From assembly GCA_031551355.1 (NCBI GenBank), contig JAVBNT010000009.1, positions 62,001 to 126,000 on the forward strand: a stretch of DNA of 64,000 bases. Direction: 5' to 3'. The stretch's first letter is position 1. Each line of letters begins with the position of its first letter. The position numbers and the translations under genes are program-made. Source of the DNA: JAVBNT01 sp031551355 (lineage in GTDB: Bacteria > Vulcanimicrobiota > CADAWZ01). Under the pieces are notes generated by a model, which was given only the letters and a program-made list of their open reading frames with translations, ran no database searches and was not told where the DNA came from. Below, in pieces: positions 8,372 through 16,546 of the stretch.

Positions 8372-8716
8372 GGGGGTGCCATGGTTTCGACGGGGAGTGC
8401 TTTGGCATAAGTGGCGAGTCGAGTTCCGTGCTCTCGTTAAACGAGCGGAAACAAACAAACAACAATAACGAATACGCATTAGCTGCTTAGTCGGCTACGT
8501 CCGTCCTTACTGGCCTGCAAGGAAGAATACGGGCGCCAAAATAGCAGGATACCCGACGATAGTCGCCTTCGGATCCTAGGGGAAATTTAGAGGGATAGAA
8601 AACCAAAAATCCTGTTTGCGGGAGTTTTGGCAATTGAACCGCTAAAACGCAAACTACACTCGTAGAAGCTTTTGTGGGGGCCTTTTCGGACGCGGGTTCG
8701 ATTCCCGCCACCTCCA
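8372..8716 (+). ncRNA. ssrA: Transfer-messenger RNA (tmRNA)
   Basis: The 5' end GGGGGTGCCATGGTTTCGACGGGG and the 3' end GGACGCGGGTTCGATTCCCGCCACCTCCA are diagnostic for tmRNA (each shown here as the known conserved end). The acceptor stem pairs GGGGGTG with CACCTCC, the T-arm is GCGGGTTCGATTCCCGC, and base 8716 is the discriminator A. The genomic CCA is absent (the next bases are TTA), so CCA must be added. The tag reading frame ends at 8490 with ...NNNNEYALAA and a TAG stop, marking stalled products for ClpXP-type proteases. The resume codon is not certain. The RNA rescues stalled ribosomes. Confidence 0.95.
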
Positions 8717-8886
8717 TTATAACTGAATATAATAGTTTTTTTTACTGATAATAGTATTTATTTATTGGTTCATTATTTTTGATTTACCAGGTAACATGTT
8801 AATTGGCAAACTCGGTAGATCATTTTTTTTTTCTTAAATCCAATCTGTTAAGTCCGGTAAATTCATAACATTGCGGCGGAGGAACT

Positions 8887-9462
8887 ATGTCCTGTGATTC
8901 TGTAGAAACGGTCAGGTGTGACTGGGCAAACGGCGGTTCTCTTGAACGGATATACCATGATACCGAGTGGGGAATACCTGTTCACGATGATCTTAAGCTC
9001 TTTAAAATGCTGATTCTTGAAGGCAAGCAGGCCGGGTTGAGCTGGTCGACGATTCTGAAAAAAATGGCTACGCTTTGCCATGCATTTGATGATTTCAACC
9101 CTTACGCAATCGCTGATTACGGTGATGACAGGATTGAAAAACTGCTTACGGACCCGGGCATTATCAGAAACCGTCTGAAAGTAGCCGCTGTCGTCAACAA
9201 TTCTAAAAGATATCTTGAACTCATAAAAAATTACGGCTCTTTTGACGGTTATCTGTGGAAATATGTGGATTTCAGGCCGCTTGTAAATAATTGGCAGCAT
9301 GTTTCACAGGTTCCGTCTAGCAGCCCTGTTTCCGATGAAATCAGCAGAGACCTGAAAAAACTGGGGTTTAAATTTGTCGGTACGACGATTATATATTCAT
9401 TTATGCAGGCTGCAGGAATGGTTAATGATCATCTCGTTTCCTGTTCTTTCCGCCGCGGGTAA
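8887..9462 (+). CDS. tag: DNA-3-methyladenine glycosylase I
   Basis: The protein excises 3-methyladenine from alkylated DNA. All family landmarks are present in its 191 residues: RCDWANG at the N-terminus, YHDTEWG (with the start of the active-site region), LEGKQAGLSWSTILKK, RNRLKV and FKFVGTTIIYSFMQAAGMVNDH. The four zinc ligands of E. coli Tag have equivalents at Cys11, His24, His182 and Cys186. The length fits the family (about 185-195). The ATG follows a GGCGGAGGA site by four bases. It is 170 bases downstream of tmRNA, with no gene between them. Confidence 0.95.
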   Translation: MSCDSVETVRCDWANGGSLERIYHDTEWGIPVHDDLKLFKMLILEGKQAGLSWSTILKKMATLCHAFDDFNPYAIADYGDDRIEKLLTDPGIIRNRLKVAAVVNNSKRYLELIKNYGSFDGYLWKYVDFRPLVNNWQHVSQVPSSSPVSDEISRDLKKLGFKFVGTTIIYSFMQAAGMVNDHLVSCSFRRG

Positions 9463-9524
9463 TGAGTTTTGCGTTTACGTAAAGTTGTATTACATTGTAA
9501 AATTTTATGAAAGGCGCTTTGGCA

Positions 9525-10202
9525 ATGCAAAAAAAAATAACTGTGCTCAAAAACGGCCCTTATAAAGTTGAGGGAAATGTTCCGCTTATCCGGGCTGATG
9601 TATCAAGAAATGAAGCAGGATATGCCGAAAAATGGTCTGAGGGTGAGGAATATTCCGCCTGTAAAGGGACTTACTGCCTGTGCAGATGCGGCCGATCGGC
9701 GAATAAGCCTTTCTGTGACGGCTCACATGTTAAAAACGGATTCAGAGGAAATGAAACCGGTGAGCGCGCGCCGGAAGGCACAAATGTCAAGTATTATTCC
9801 GGTCCGGAACTGGATCTTGTTGACGATGAAAGCCTTTGCGCCTTGCTGCAGTTCTGTGACCGGGGCGCGACAATATGGGATGCCGTTGAAGATTCCGGTG
9901 AGCCTTTCAAAAAAGAACTGGCTTTGAATGAAAGTTGCTGCTGCGCCTCCGGCCGCCTGACGGTTGTTGCCAAGGATGGGACGCCATATGAGCCGGAGCT
10001 GCCTCAGGAGATAAGCCCTACCTGTGATAAAAGCAATGGCTATAACGGTCCTTTATGGGTGAAGGGCGGTATACCGGTGGAAAACCAGGATGGAAAAAAG
10101 TATAAAATCCGTAACCGCATGACGCTTTGCCGGTGCGGAGAATCGGCAAATATGCCGTTTTGTGATGGGAGCCATACAAGATGCCCCCACATGAAACTCT
10201 GA
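9525..10202 (+). CDS. Double CDGSH iron-sulfur protein
   Basis: Two CDGSH motifs are present, CRCGRSANKPFCDGSH at about 53-68 and CRCGESANMPFCDGSH near the C-terminus (202-217). Each supplies the Cys3-His1 ligands of a 2Fe-2S cluster. Between them is a region with CCCASGRLTVV (about 142-152), typical of the iron-sulfur/DUF1271-type domain often fused to CDGSH pairs in bacteria. The likely role is electron transfer or iron-sulfur handling; the partner is unknown. An upstream in-frame ATG (9507) has no ribosome site, whereas AAAGG lies before 9525. A long palindromic element begins one base after the stop codon. Confidence 0.85.
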   Translation: MQKKITVLKNGPYKVEGNVPLIRADVSRNEAGYAEKWSEGEEYSACKGTYCLCRCGRSANKPFCDGSHVKNGFRGNETGERAPEGTNVKYYSGPELDLVDDESLCALLQFCDRGATIWDAVEDSGEPFKKELALNESCCCASGRLTVVAKDGTPYEPELPQEISPTCDKSNGYNGPLWVKGGIPVENQDGKKYKIRNRMTLCRCGESANMPFCDGSHTRCPHMKL

Positions 10203-10331
10203 CCTGCGTCGGTGAATTGCATCCACATGCGTCGTCAAAGACAATGTTCGCTCATTCCGCCGTAGAAGACTACGGCTCACTCGTCAAAATTGTCTTTGCC
10301 CTAGCCTGTGAACACAATTGACCGCCGCAGG
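10203..10331. repeat. Long palindromic element, copy 1 (family 3)
   Basis: The whole 129 bases are an imperfect palindrome. The outer arms are CCTGCG..CGGTGAATTG and CAATTGACCGCCGCAGG. The inner arms are AAAGACAATGTTCGCTCATT and a matching ..CGTCAAAATTGTCTTTG. The tip is GCCGTAGAAGACTACGGC. Copies 2 and 3 are at 36468 and 60069. The element starts directly after the stop codon of the CDGSH gene (10200-10202). Confidence 0.8.
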
Positions 10332-10364
10332 GGGTTGAATTTGTTGAAATTCAAGTTGACTTAA

Positions 10365-10914
10365 CAGCTCCACCCGTTTGAATTGATTTGGGTTTGCGGG
10401 GGTGGGAGCGACGGACTGGCGTCGTCTTTAAGACTATCGCTCCACTCGTCGAAATCGTCTTTTCCTTAGCTTGTGAATGTAACTGCTCGCCTATTGTAGT
10501 TGAAATAAATTGTTGTGAGACGGCCCAATACAGTTTATTTCCTCTGACAACTGATAACTGATAACCCAACATATTCCTAACAGTTCCACCCGTTTGAATT
10601 GATTTGGGTTTGCGGTGTTGGAAGCGACGGACTGGCGTCGTCTTTATAATGTTGTCGGAGTCGTCTTTGCCTTAGCTTGTGAACGCAATTGCCGCCTCTT
10701 GTAAATGAGTTGAAATAAATTGTTGTGAGACGGCCCAATACAGTTTATTTCCTCTGACAACTGATAACTGATAACCCAACATATTCCTAACAGCTCCACC
10801 CGTTTGAATTGATTTGGGTTTGCGGTGTTGGAAGCGACGGACCGGCGTCGTCTCTGTAAGGCTCCGGCTCATTATCGAAATCGTCTTTGTTTGGCCTGTG
10901 AACACAATTGACCG
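10365..10914. repeat. Tandem repeat of 216/210-bp units (2.5 copies)
   Basis: Three units start at 10365, 10581 and 10791, each opening with CAG(C/T)TCCACCCGTTTGAATTG. Units 1 and 2 are 216 and 210 bases; unit 3 stops after about 124. Each unit holds a core GCGACGGACTGGCGTCGTC and a piece resembling the right arm of the family 3 palindrome (TCGAAATCGTCTTT, then (T/G)GTGAA..CAATTG). Units 1 and 2 end in an identical 70-base stretch that includes GACAACTGATAACTGATAAC. No gene is convincing in 10203-11193; open frames on the minus strand are repeat translations. Confidence 0.85.
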
Positions 10915-10950
10915 CTTCTGGGGCCAGGAATTTTTAAATAATTTTTGTTG

Positions 10951-10975
10951 TCATTCCCGCGCAGGCGGGAATCCA
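10951..10975. repeat. Short palindrome, family 1
   Basis: TCATTCCCGCGCAGGCGGGAATCCA, the same palindrome and flanks as at 170-195. Confidence 0.8.
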
Positions 10976-11008
10976 TTAAGATAAGTTTCTGATTTGACAA
11001 TTATTTCT

Positions 11009-11031
11009 CCCTCTCCCCTTGCGGGAGAGGG
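11009..11031. repeat. CCCTCTCCC/GGGAGAGGG palindrome
   Basis: CCCTCTCCC (11009-11017) and GGGAGAGGG (11023-11031) form a 9-bp stem with a short loop, followed by GCGGGGTGAGGG. This sort of GC-rich palindrome is a common dispersed repeat in bacterial genomes. No other copy is in the window. Confidence 0.65.
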
Positions 11032-11193
11032 CGGGGTGAGGGTTTACTTTATTGAAATTATGGTTTGGAATACGGACTTGATTTTTACTGTATAGTTCTT
11101 GTAAAAATAGATCTCTTTTTGCCGAAATATCCGTAAAATTGCCTGAGCCGACAAGAGATGTTTTGTGATGTAAAAGAGAGGAGAAAGTGTATT

Positions 11194-12837
11194 ATGAAAA
11201 TTGTTGTTATCGGAGCTGTTGCCGCAGGGACCTCCGCGGCAGCCAAAGCCAGAAGGAACAGCGAGGATGCGGAGATTGTCATTTATGAAAAAGACGGTTT
11301 TATATCTTATTCCGGATGCAGTATGCCTTATTATATCGGCGGGGAGGTTACCAATTTTGCCGATCTGGTGCCGAGAGATTCGGCTTTTTTCAAAGAAAAA
11401 TACAATATTGATATTTTGACGGCGCATGAAGTGCTTGCCGTTTCTCCGGATGCAAAGACTGTTGCCGTTAAAAATTTGACAACCGGCGAGCTTTTTACCG
11501 AGCATTACGATAAACTTATTATTGCTACCGGAGCCAGGGCCAATGTTCCGGTTATAGAGGGTTCGGACAGGGCCAATGTTTTTACGCTTCGCAATATCAA
11601 CGATATGAAGCGCATTAAAGCTTTTATTGACGAAAAACACCCGCGTTCCGCAGTAATTATCGGCAGCGGTTTCATCGGGCTTGAACTTTGTGAAAATCTT
11701 AAAAGAATTGGTCTAGAAGTTACGATTCTGGAAAAACTGCCGCAGGTTATGCCCGGACTTGACAGTGATATGGCGGTTCATGTTGAGGATCACATAAAAA
11801 AGAACGGTGTTTCTGTAATGACCAATGTTGCCATTGGTGAAATAAAGGACAAAAGTGTTGTTTTGGCTGACTGTAAGGAAGTTGAGGCGGATATGGTCAT
11901 TATTTCCACCGGTATCCGTCCCAATACGGAAATTGCCAAAGAAGCCGGTATCACTCTCGGAGTTGCCGGAGCTATCCGCGTAAACAGAAAAATGCAGACC
12001 AGCTTTGCGGATATTTATGCCTGCGGAGACTGCGTAGAGCAGATTCATTTGCTGACCGGCGAACCGGTTTACCGTCCGCTCGGTTCTACTGCCAATAAAA
12101 CCGGCCGTATCGCCGGCGACAATGTTACCGGTGGTGACTCGGAATTTCGCGGTATCCTGGGTACTGCTATTTTTAGAGTTTTCGATATGGCTGTCGCACA
12201 GACCGGTTTTTCCGAACGTGAAGCAAGGGAACATGGCTACAATGTTGTTGTGTGCCATAATATTAAACCGGACAGACCGGAATTTATGGGCGGCAGGGAA
12301 ATGATTATTAAGGGGATTGCCGATAAGGTAAGCGGCAGATTCCTTGGAGCCCAGATTGTTGGTTTTGGCGGCGTTGACAGGAGGATAGACGTTTTTGCGA
12401 CGGCAATTACTTTCAAGGCCCTGGCCGAGGATCTTTTCCATCTCGATCTTGCTTATGCCCCGCCTTATTCCACGGCTAAGGATCCGGTAATGTATACCGG
12501 TATGATACTGGATAATGCCATCCGCAAAGGCAGGGAGCTGATTTCTGTACAGGAGTTGGATTCGCTTATTAAGTCAGGTGAGGAGTATGTCCTTATAGAT
12601 GTCAGAGCTGTCGAAAAGTATGAAAATGACCACATAGATACCGCCAGAAGTATACCTCACGAGAAATTGAGAGATGATGTTAAAACATTGAATAAGGATA
12701 CGGTAACGGTTGCCTATTGCGACAAAGGCGTTACATCAAATGCGGCGCAGAATATTTTGCTGGGCAAAGGGATTGTCAGGGTTTTGAATCTTTCCGGAGG
12801 GCATGAGCATTACGGCAGAGTGCAGGGTAAAAAATAG
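11194..12837 (+). CDS. CoA-disulfide reductase-like FAD/NAD(P)H enzyme with C-terminal rhodanese domain
   Basis: This 547-residue flavoprotein opens with MKIVVIGAVAAGTSAAAKAR (FAD-binding GxxxxG). Next is SGCSMPYYIGG, whose Cys corresponds to the redox Cys of CoA-disulfide and persulfide reductases. IIGSGFIGLELCENL is the NAD(P)H-binding Rossmann motif and DIYACGDC the second FAD contact. The dimerisation domain follows (about 330-450). Residues about 455-547 are a rhodanese domain with VLIDVRAVEKYENDHI and an active-site loop YCDKGVTSN. This fusion (CoADR-RHD type) reduces CoA disulfide, per- or polysulfide. The start is chosen for AGGAG before ATG at 11194; the frame is open 12 codons further up. 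It stands alone between the repeat field and a convergent protease gene. Confidence 0.85.
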   Translation: MKIVVIGAVAAGTSAAAKARRNSEDAEIVIYEKDGFISYSGCSMPYYIGGEVTNFADLVPRDSAFFKEKYNIDILTAHEVLAVSPDAKTVAVKNLTTGELFTEHYDKLIIATGARANVPVIEGSDRANVFTLRNINDMKRIKAFIDEKHPRSAVIIGSGFIGLELCENLKRIGLEVTILEKLPQVMPGLDSDMAVHVEDHIKKNGVSVMTNVAIGEIKDKSVVLADCKEVEADMVIISTGIRPNTEIAKEAGITLGVAGAIRVNRKMQTSFADIYACGDCVEQIHLLTGEPVYRPLGSTANKTGRIAGDNVTGGDSEFRGILGTAIFRVFDMAVAQTGFSEREAREHGYNVVVCHNIKPDRPEFMGGREMIIKGIADKVSGRFLGAQIVGFGGVDRRIDVFATAITFKALAEDLFHLDLAYAPPYSTAKDPVMYTGMILDNAIRKGRELISVQELDSLIKSGEEYVLIDVRAVEKYENDHIDTARSIPHEKLRDDVKTLNKDTVTVAYCDKGVTSNAAQNILLGKGIVRVLNLSGGHEHYGRVQGKK

Positions 12838-12862
12838 CAGTTAAGATTCCGCTTGATTATAA

Positions 12863-12897
12863 AAAGGGTGCCGCGTTTTTCTTGACGGGCACCCTTT
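12863..12897. terminator. Shared terminator hairpin between convergent genes
   Basis: AAAGGGTGCC and GGCACCCTTT make a 10-bp stem with a 15-base loop. On the minus strand the stem is followed by TTTTT, so it best terminates the leftward protease gene, but it can serve both genes. Confidence 0.7.
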
Positions 12898-12932
12898 CCG
12901 GAAATTTGAGGTTTTTTATATAGCCTTGTGGA

Positions 12933-14630
12933 TTAGCGCGTGTGGACAAGGACGGTCAGGGCAACTCCGGCAATCATTATCAGGATGCCTGGAACATATG
13001 CCCAGAATTGTGCATAGCTTCTGATATCTTGTCCGTCCCCCATTTTCATTGACTTCAGATCTATTATCTGCGATACTGATCTTCTGAACCATCCCCTGAT
13101 TGTTGTTCTCATGCCGATGAGTCCTTCAACTTTTTTCCATCCGAAGAATATATTTCCGAAGAAACCGATTATACTTTCATATCTTAGATTGATAATCGAA
13201 TTCGACTCATCCTTGATTGTCATATGGGGTGAATATTTGTTGCCGGCATCCGTTCTGCCGATAACCTGTCCGTCAATTTCCACCGGCATTCCTTTTATGG
13301 GACTTGCATACGGATTGCACATAATCTGCAGGATGGTTAGTTTTTTAAATTCCTCGCCGCTTGAGAAGCGGTAAAGGTTTTGTATCAGCAATCCTGCTCC
13401 CAGAGCAATGAGGGCGCCAAAACCGTATTTCAGGTTGAGGAACATGAGCAAGAGCCCGGCAATGAAGGCGATTGTCGGCAGTGCGCATATAAGCAGCTCG
13501 GTTGTAAACTGGCCGTACATTCTTGCCTTATCAATAGCGCGTCCGTAAAGATCGGTGGCTTCAAAGTTGTAAGGCTGCTGCTGGCCCATTTCGATTGCCG
13601 TGTCACTCATCGCTTTGATTCTTTTCGCCGTCAGCGGGTGTGTAGAACTAAGTTCCGATACGAATGCCCACGGGTTATACAGATCAAAAAGAAATACTTT
13701 TTCAATGCCGATAATCGACATGCTTTCCTCACGGGACATGGTAGCCACAGCACCTTCCGATGTTTCCGTAAAAGCCGCTTTGTGCCTTGCCGTCAGTGAG
13801 TCGGCGGTTTTGTAATCATATATTCCCATTGCCCTGGTGCTTGAAAGCAGGCGGCCGGAATTGGAATTTTCGTCTTTGCTTTTTGAGTGTTCAGTGATGC
13901 CATAAGCTATTTTTATCAATGCTGATGAAAGGGCATTGGGATCACCCGTTGCTTCGGCACTGAAACGATCGGCTAGGTATTCCCTTGTTCTTGACAGATA
14001 CAGCACCAGATAAGTCCCTATAATATAAAATACGTAGGAAACCAGACCAATCAGCAACAGAGGGTTACTGTTGCTGCTGTTGTTACTGCTGCGCCCCTTG
14101 GTTCTGGTGAGTATTACGTAAAGCTCGTAAAGTAACTGCAAAAGCGTGGAAGCGATTGTCATCACGATAAAATCTTTATTGATAATGTGCCCGAATTCAT
14201 GGGCAATGACGGCATTGAATTCTTTGTCGTTCAGGTAGTGCAGCAGCCCTGTGGAAAACGCTACTCTGGAATTGCCCGGGTAGGAGCCGTAACAATATGC
14301 CGTAGGGTTTAGATCATCAATAATCCAGAATTTAGGAGTTCTGATATTGTGTTTTTTGCATAAGTCCATTATCATTTGATATGAAGACTCGTTGCGTGTT
14401 GCCAGCTCTTCAGGCGTGATTTTCTGTGCCTTATAAATCCAACTGAGTATAAGATCCTGAATTGTGGGACTTATAAGCCAGACTGCGAGATTAAAAGCTA
14501 TTACCAGAATAATGAGTACCGGCGCACTCATATATCCTATGTAATGGAGTACCCCCGCACCTATTGCGAATACAAAGCTGAACAGGACTCCCAATGTAAA
14601 TATTGAGGCAAATCCTAATTTTGCGCGCAT
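12933..14630 (-). CDS. Membrane M48 (HtpX-like) metalloprotease
   Basis: This 565-residue protein has two hydrophobic segments at the N-terminus (about 8-30 and 33-55), then a cytosolic region ending in the zinc motif HEFGHIINKD (His144, Glu145, His148). It has another membrane segment and SRTREYLADRF, whose Glu is the third zinc ligand. It is an HtpX/M48 enzyme, which degrades misfolded membrane proteins. Beyond the usual 280-300 residues it has about 250 more: a paired hydrophobic segment (about 385-420), a soluble domain and a final transmembrane helix. The role of the extension is unknown. GGAGG lies 7 bases before the ATG at 14630; the frame is open 24 codons further up, without a site. 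Confidence 0.85.
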   Translation of the reverse strand: MRAKLGFASIFTLGVLFSFVFAIGAGVLHYIGYMSAPVLIILVIAFNLAVWLISPTIQDLILSWIYKAQKITPEELATRNESSYQMIMDLCKKHNIRTPKFWIIDDLNPTAYCYGSYPGNSRVAFSTGLLHYLNDKEFNAVIAHEFGHIINKDFIVMTIASTLLQLLYELYVILTRTKGRSSNNSSNSNPLLLIGLVSYVFYIIGTYLVLYLSRTREYLADRFSAEATGDPNALSSALIKIAYGITEHSKSKDENSNSGRLLSSTRAMGIYDYKTADSLTARHKAAFTETSEGAVATMSREESMSIIGIEKVFLFDLYNPWAFVSELSSTHPLTAKRIKAMSDTAIEMGQQQPYNFEATDLYGRAIDKARMYGQFTTELLICALPTIAFIAGLLLMFLNLKYGFGALIALGAGLLIQNLYRFSSGEEFKKLTILQIMCNPYASPIKGMPVEIDGQVIGRTDAGNKYSPHMTIKDESNSIINLRYESIIGFFGNIFFGWKKVEGLIGMRTTIRGWFRRSVSQIIDLKSMKMGDGQDIRSYAQFWAYVPGILIMIAGVALTVLVHTR

Positions 14631-14723
14631 CTTTGACCTCCAAAAAAATTTGCTTTTTTTACTTGTTTTTTGCTTTGATGGACGTAACCTATTATACATC
14701 ATTTTGAATTATCTTGTCAGTTC

Positions 14724-14752
14724 TTGTTTTTATTTTTACTTAGTGATATAAT
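14724..14752 (+). promoter_or_regulatory. Promoter of recN
   Basis: TTGTTT at 14724-14729 and TATAAT at 14747-14752 are 17 bases apart and the -10 is extended (TGATATAAT). No SOS-box-like palindrome is apparent around it. Confidence 0.65.
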
Positions 14753-14846
14753 GCAATTTAAGATTTTGTGTAATTAATGACATTCAATAACGCCCGTTTT
14801 TCTGAAATTTATCCGGAGAGCGGGTTTTGTATGTTGAAATTTTTTT

Positions 14847-16496
14847 ATGATTACTTCGATTCTGGTAAAAAATTTTATAATTTTTGACTGCCTGGAGATA
14901 GCTCTTTCTGCCGGTTTCAACGTTTTTACGGGCGAAACCGGTGCCGGAAAGAGCATTATTGTAAATGCGATCAATTTGGCCTTTGGCGGCAAAGCCGGCA
15001 AAGATTATATTAAAACCGGATGTGATAAATCGTTTATAGAGCTTACTTTTGTCCTTGGGGATGATTTCGACAAATCTTTTTTTTCCGGCAACGGCATTGA
15101 GCTTGACGGCAGTGAGATCGTTGTCTCGAGGGAAATTACGCCCTCTGCAAGCCGTATGCGCATAAACGGTTCTATTGTTACCCAGGATTTTATGAGAACC
15201 CTCAGGGAATCTGTGCTCGATATACATTCGCAGCACGAAACATATGCTTTTACACAGCCAAGGAGGCATATAGCTCTGCTTGACGGTTTTGGAGATGCGC
15301 TGCATAAAAAATTAATGGACGGTTACCTGGCGGCTTACCGTGAATACAGGGATTGGGAAAAGCAGCTTGAGTCGGCTTTGCATGTCAGGGATGCCAACGC
15401 TTCAAGAATTGACTTTCTAAAATTTCAGATTAGCGAAATTGAAGCGGCATCGATCGAATCAACTGATGAAGACGAACTGCTTAAGCAGGAGTTAAGCTTA
15501 CTTTTGAATGCTGAAAAACTTGAATCGCTGACTGTTTCCGCGTATGCCGGTCTTTCCTCCGAGGAATCCTGTGCGGCTTCTTATATTGCCTCGGCGCTTA
15601 AGGATATTAATCAGGCTGCGGTCCTTGATCCTACGCTTGAGCCGTGCATAAATGAGCTCTCTTCCGCACTTGCCATTGTCAGGGAACTTTCGTCTTCCCT
15701 GAGAAATTATTTTGAAAATATAGCCGGGGACGAGCAGCGCCTTTATTTTGTCGAGAAACGCCTTGATGTGCTTGAGGGGCTGAAACGTAAATACGGAAAG
15801 ACCCTTGATGCCGTTCAGGAGTCTCTTGATTTATTTAAAAAAGAACTTGGTGAGATTGAACTTTCCGTCGAAAGTATCGAATCATTGAGGAATGAACTGT
15901 CGCTGTCTTTAGCCGTCCTTGAAAAAAGATCTGCCGAACTTACGGATTCAAGGAACAAGCTTGCGTTGACCCTTTCCGGGCTTGTTACTGAGGAGCTGCA
16001 AAAACTCGAACTTCTTAAAGCGAGGTTTTCCGTTGATATTTCCCCTCAGAAGATGTCGGAAAAGGGTGCTGACAAAGTTGAATTTCTGATTGCGACAAAC
16101 GTTTCCGAGTCTTTGAAACCTTTGGCAAAAGTAGCCTCCGGCGGCGAAATGTCAAGGGTTATGCTGGCGCTAAAAACTATTTTTGCCAACAATGATGAGA
16201 TTAATACCGTTATTTTTGATGAAATAGACAGCGGTATTTCCGGAAAAGCCTCTCAGGCCGTAGCTGAGGCTTTCCGAAATCTGGCAGAGTCGCACCAGAT
16301 TCTGGCCGTTACCCACCAGCCGATAATAGCGGCTCAGGCTGATAAATATTTTTATGTTTCGAAGCAACAGGATGATACTACTAAAGTTTCCGTTTCCGAG
16401 CTTTGCGGGGATGAGAAAATAGCGGCTCTGGCAGTGATGGCAGCGGGAGCCGTTTCGCAGGATTCGCTGAACTTTGCAAAAGATTTGATAAAATGA
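14847..16496 (+). CDS. recN: DNA repair protein RecN
   Basis: RecN is an SMC-like ATPase that acts at double-strand breaks. In this 549-residue protein the Walker A is GETGAGKS (29-36), the central part (about 150-380) is coiled-coil, and the C-terminal half carries the family signature KVASGGEMSRVMLALK. Walker B follows as TVIFDEIDSGISG and the H-loop as ILAVTHQPIIAAQADK. The length matches the family (about 550). The ribosome site is weak (TTGAAATTTTTTT before the ATG). It is followed 50 bases later by kup, and no terminator is seen between them. Confidence 0.95.
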   Translation: MITSILVKNFIIFDCLEIALSAGFNVFTGETGAGKSIIVNAINLAFGGKAGKDYIKTGCDKSFIELTFVLGDDFDKSFFSGNGIELDGSEIVVSREITPSASRMRINGSIVTQDFMRTLRESVLDIHSQHETYAFTQPRRHIALLDGFGDALHKKLMDGYLAAYREYRDWEKQLESALHVRDANASRIDFLKFQISEIEAASIESTDEDELLKQELSLLLNAEKLESLTVSAYAGLSSEESCAASYIASALKDINQAAVLDPTLEPCINELSSALAIVRELSSSLRNYFENIAGDEQRLYFVEKRLDVLEGLKRKYGKTLDAVQESLDLFKKELGEIELSVESIESLRNELSLSLAVLEKRSAELTDSRNKLALTLSGLVTEELQKLELLKARFSVDISPQKMSEKGADKVEFLIATNVSESLKPLAKVASGGEMSRVMLALKTIFANNDEINTVIFDEIDSGISGKASQAVAEAFRNLAESHQILAVTHQPIIAAQADKYFYVSKQQDDTTKVSVSELCGDEKIAALAVMAAGAVSQDSLNFAKDLIK

Positions 16497-16546
16497 GCTT
16501 CAGAGCGGTTGCCAACGGTATTTCCGTCTGAAGGCCAGAGGACATT

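Noticed and set aside
10351..10905. Two open frames on the minus strand (10351-10572, 10672-10905) with matching protein sequences
   Set aside because: They are translations of the tandem DNA repeat; no ribosome site, and the match is a result of the repeat itself.
10203..11040. Possible CRISPR array
   Set aside because: Units are 210-216 bases and few; there are no short direct repeats with unique spacers and no cas genes.
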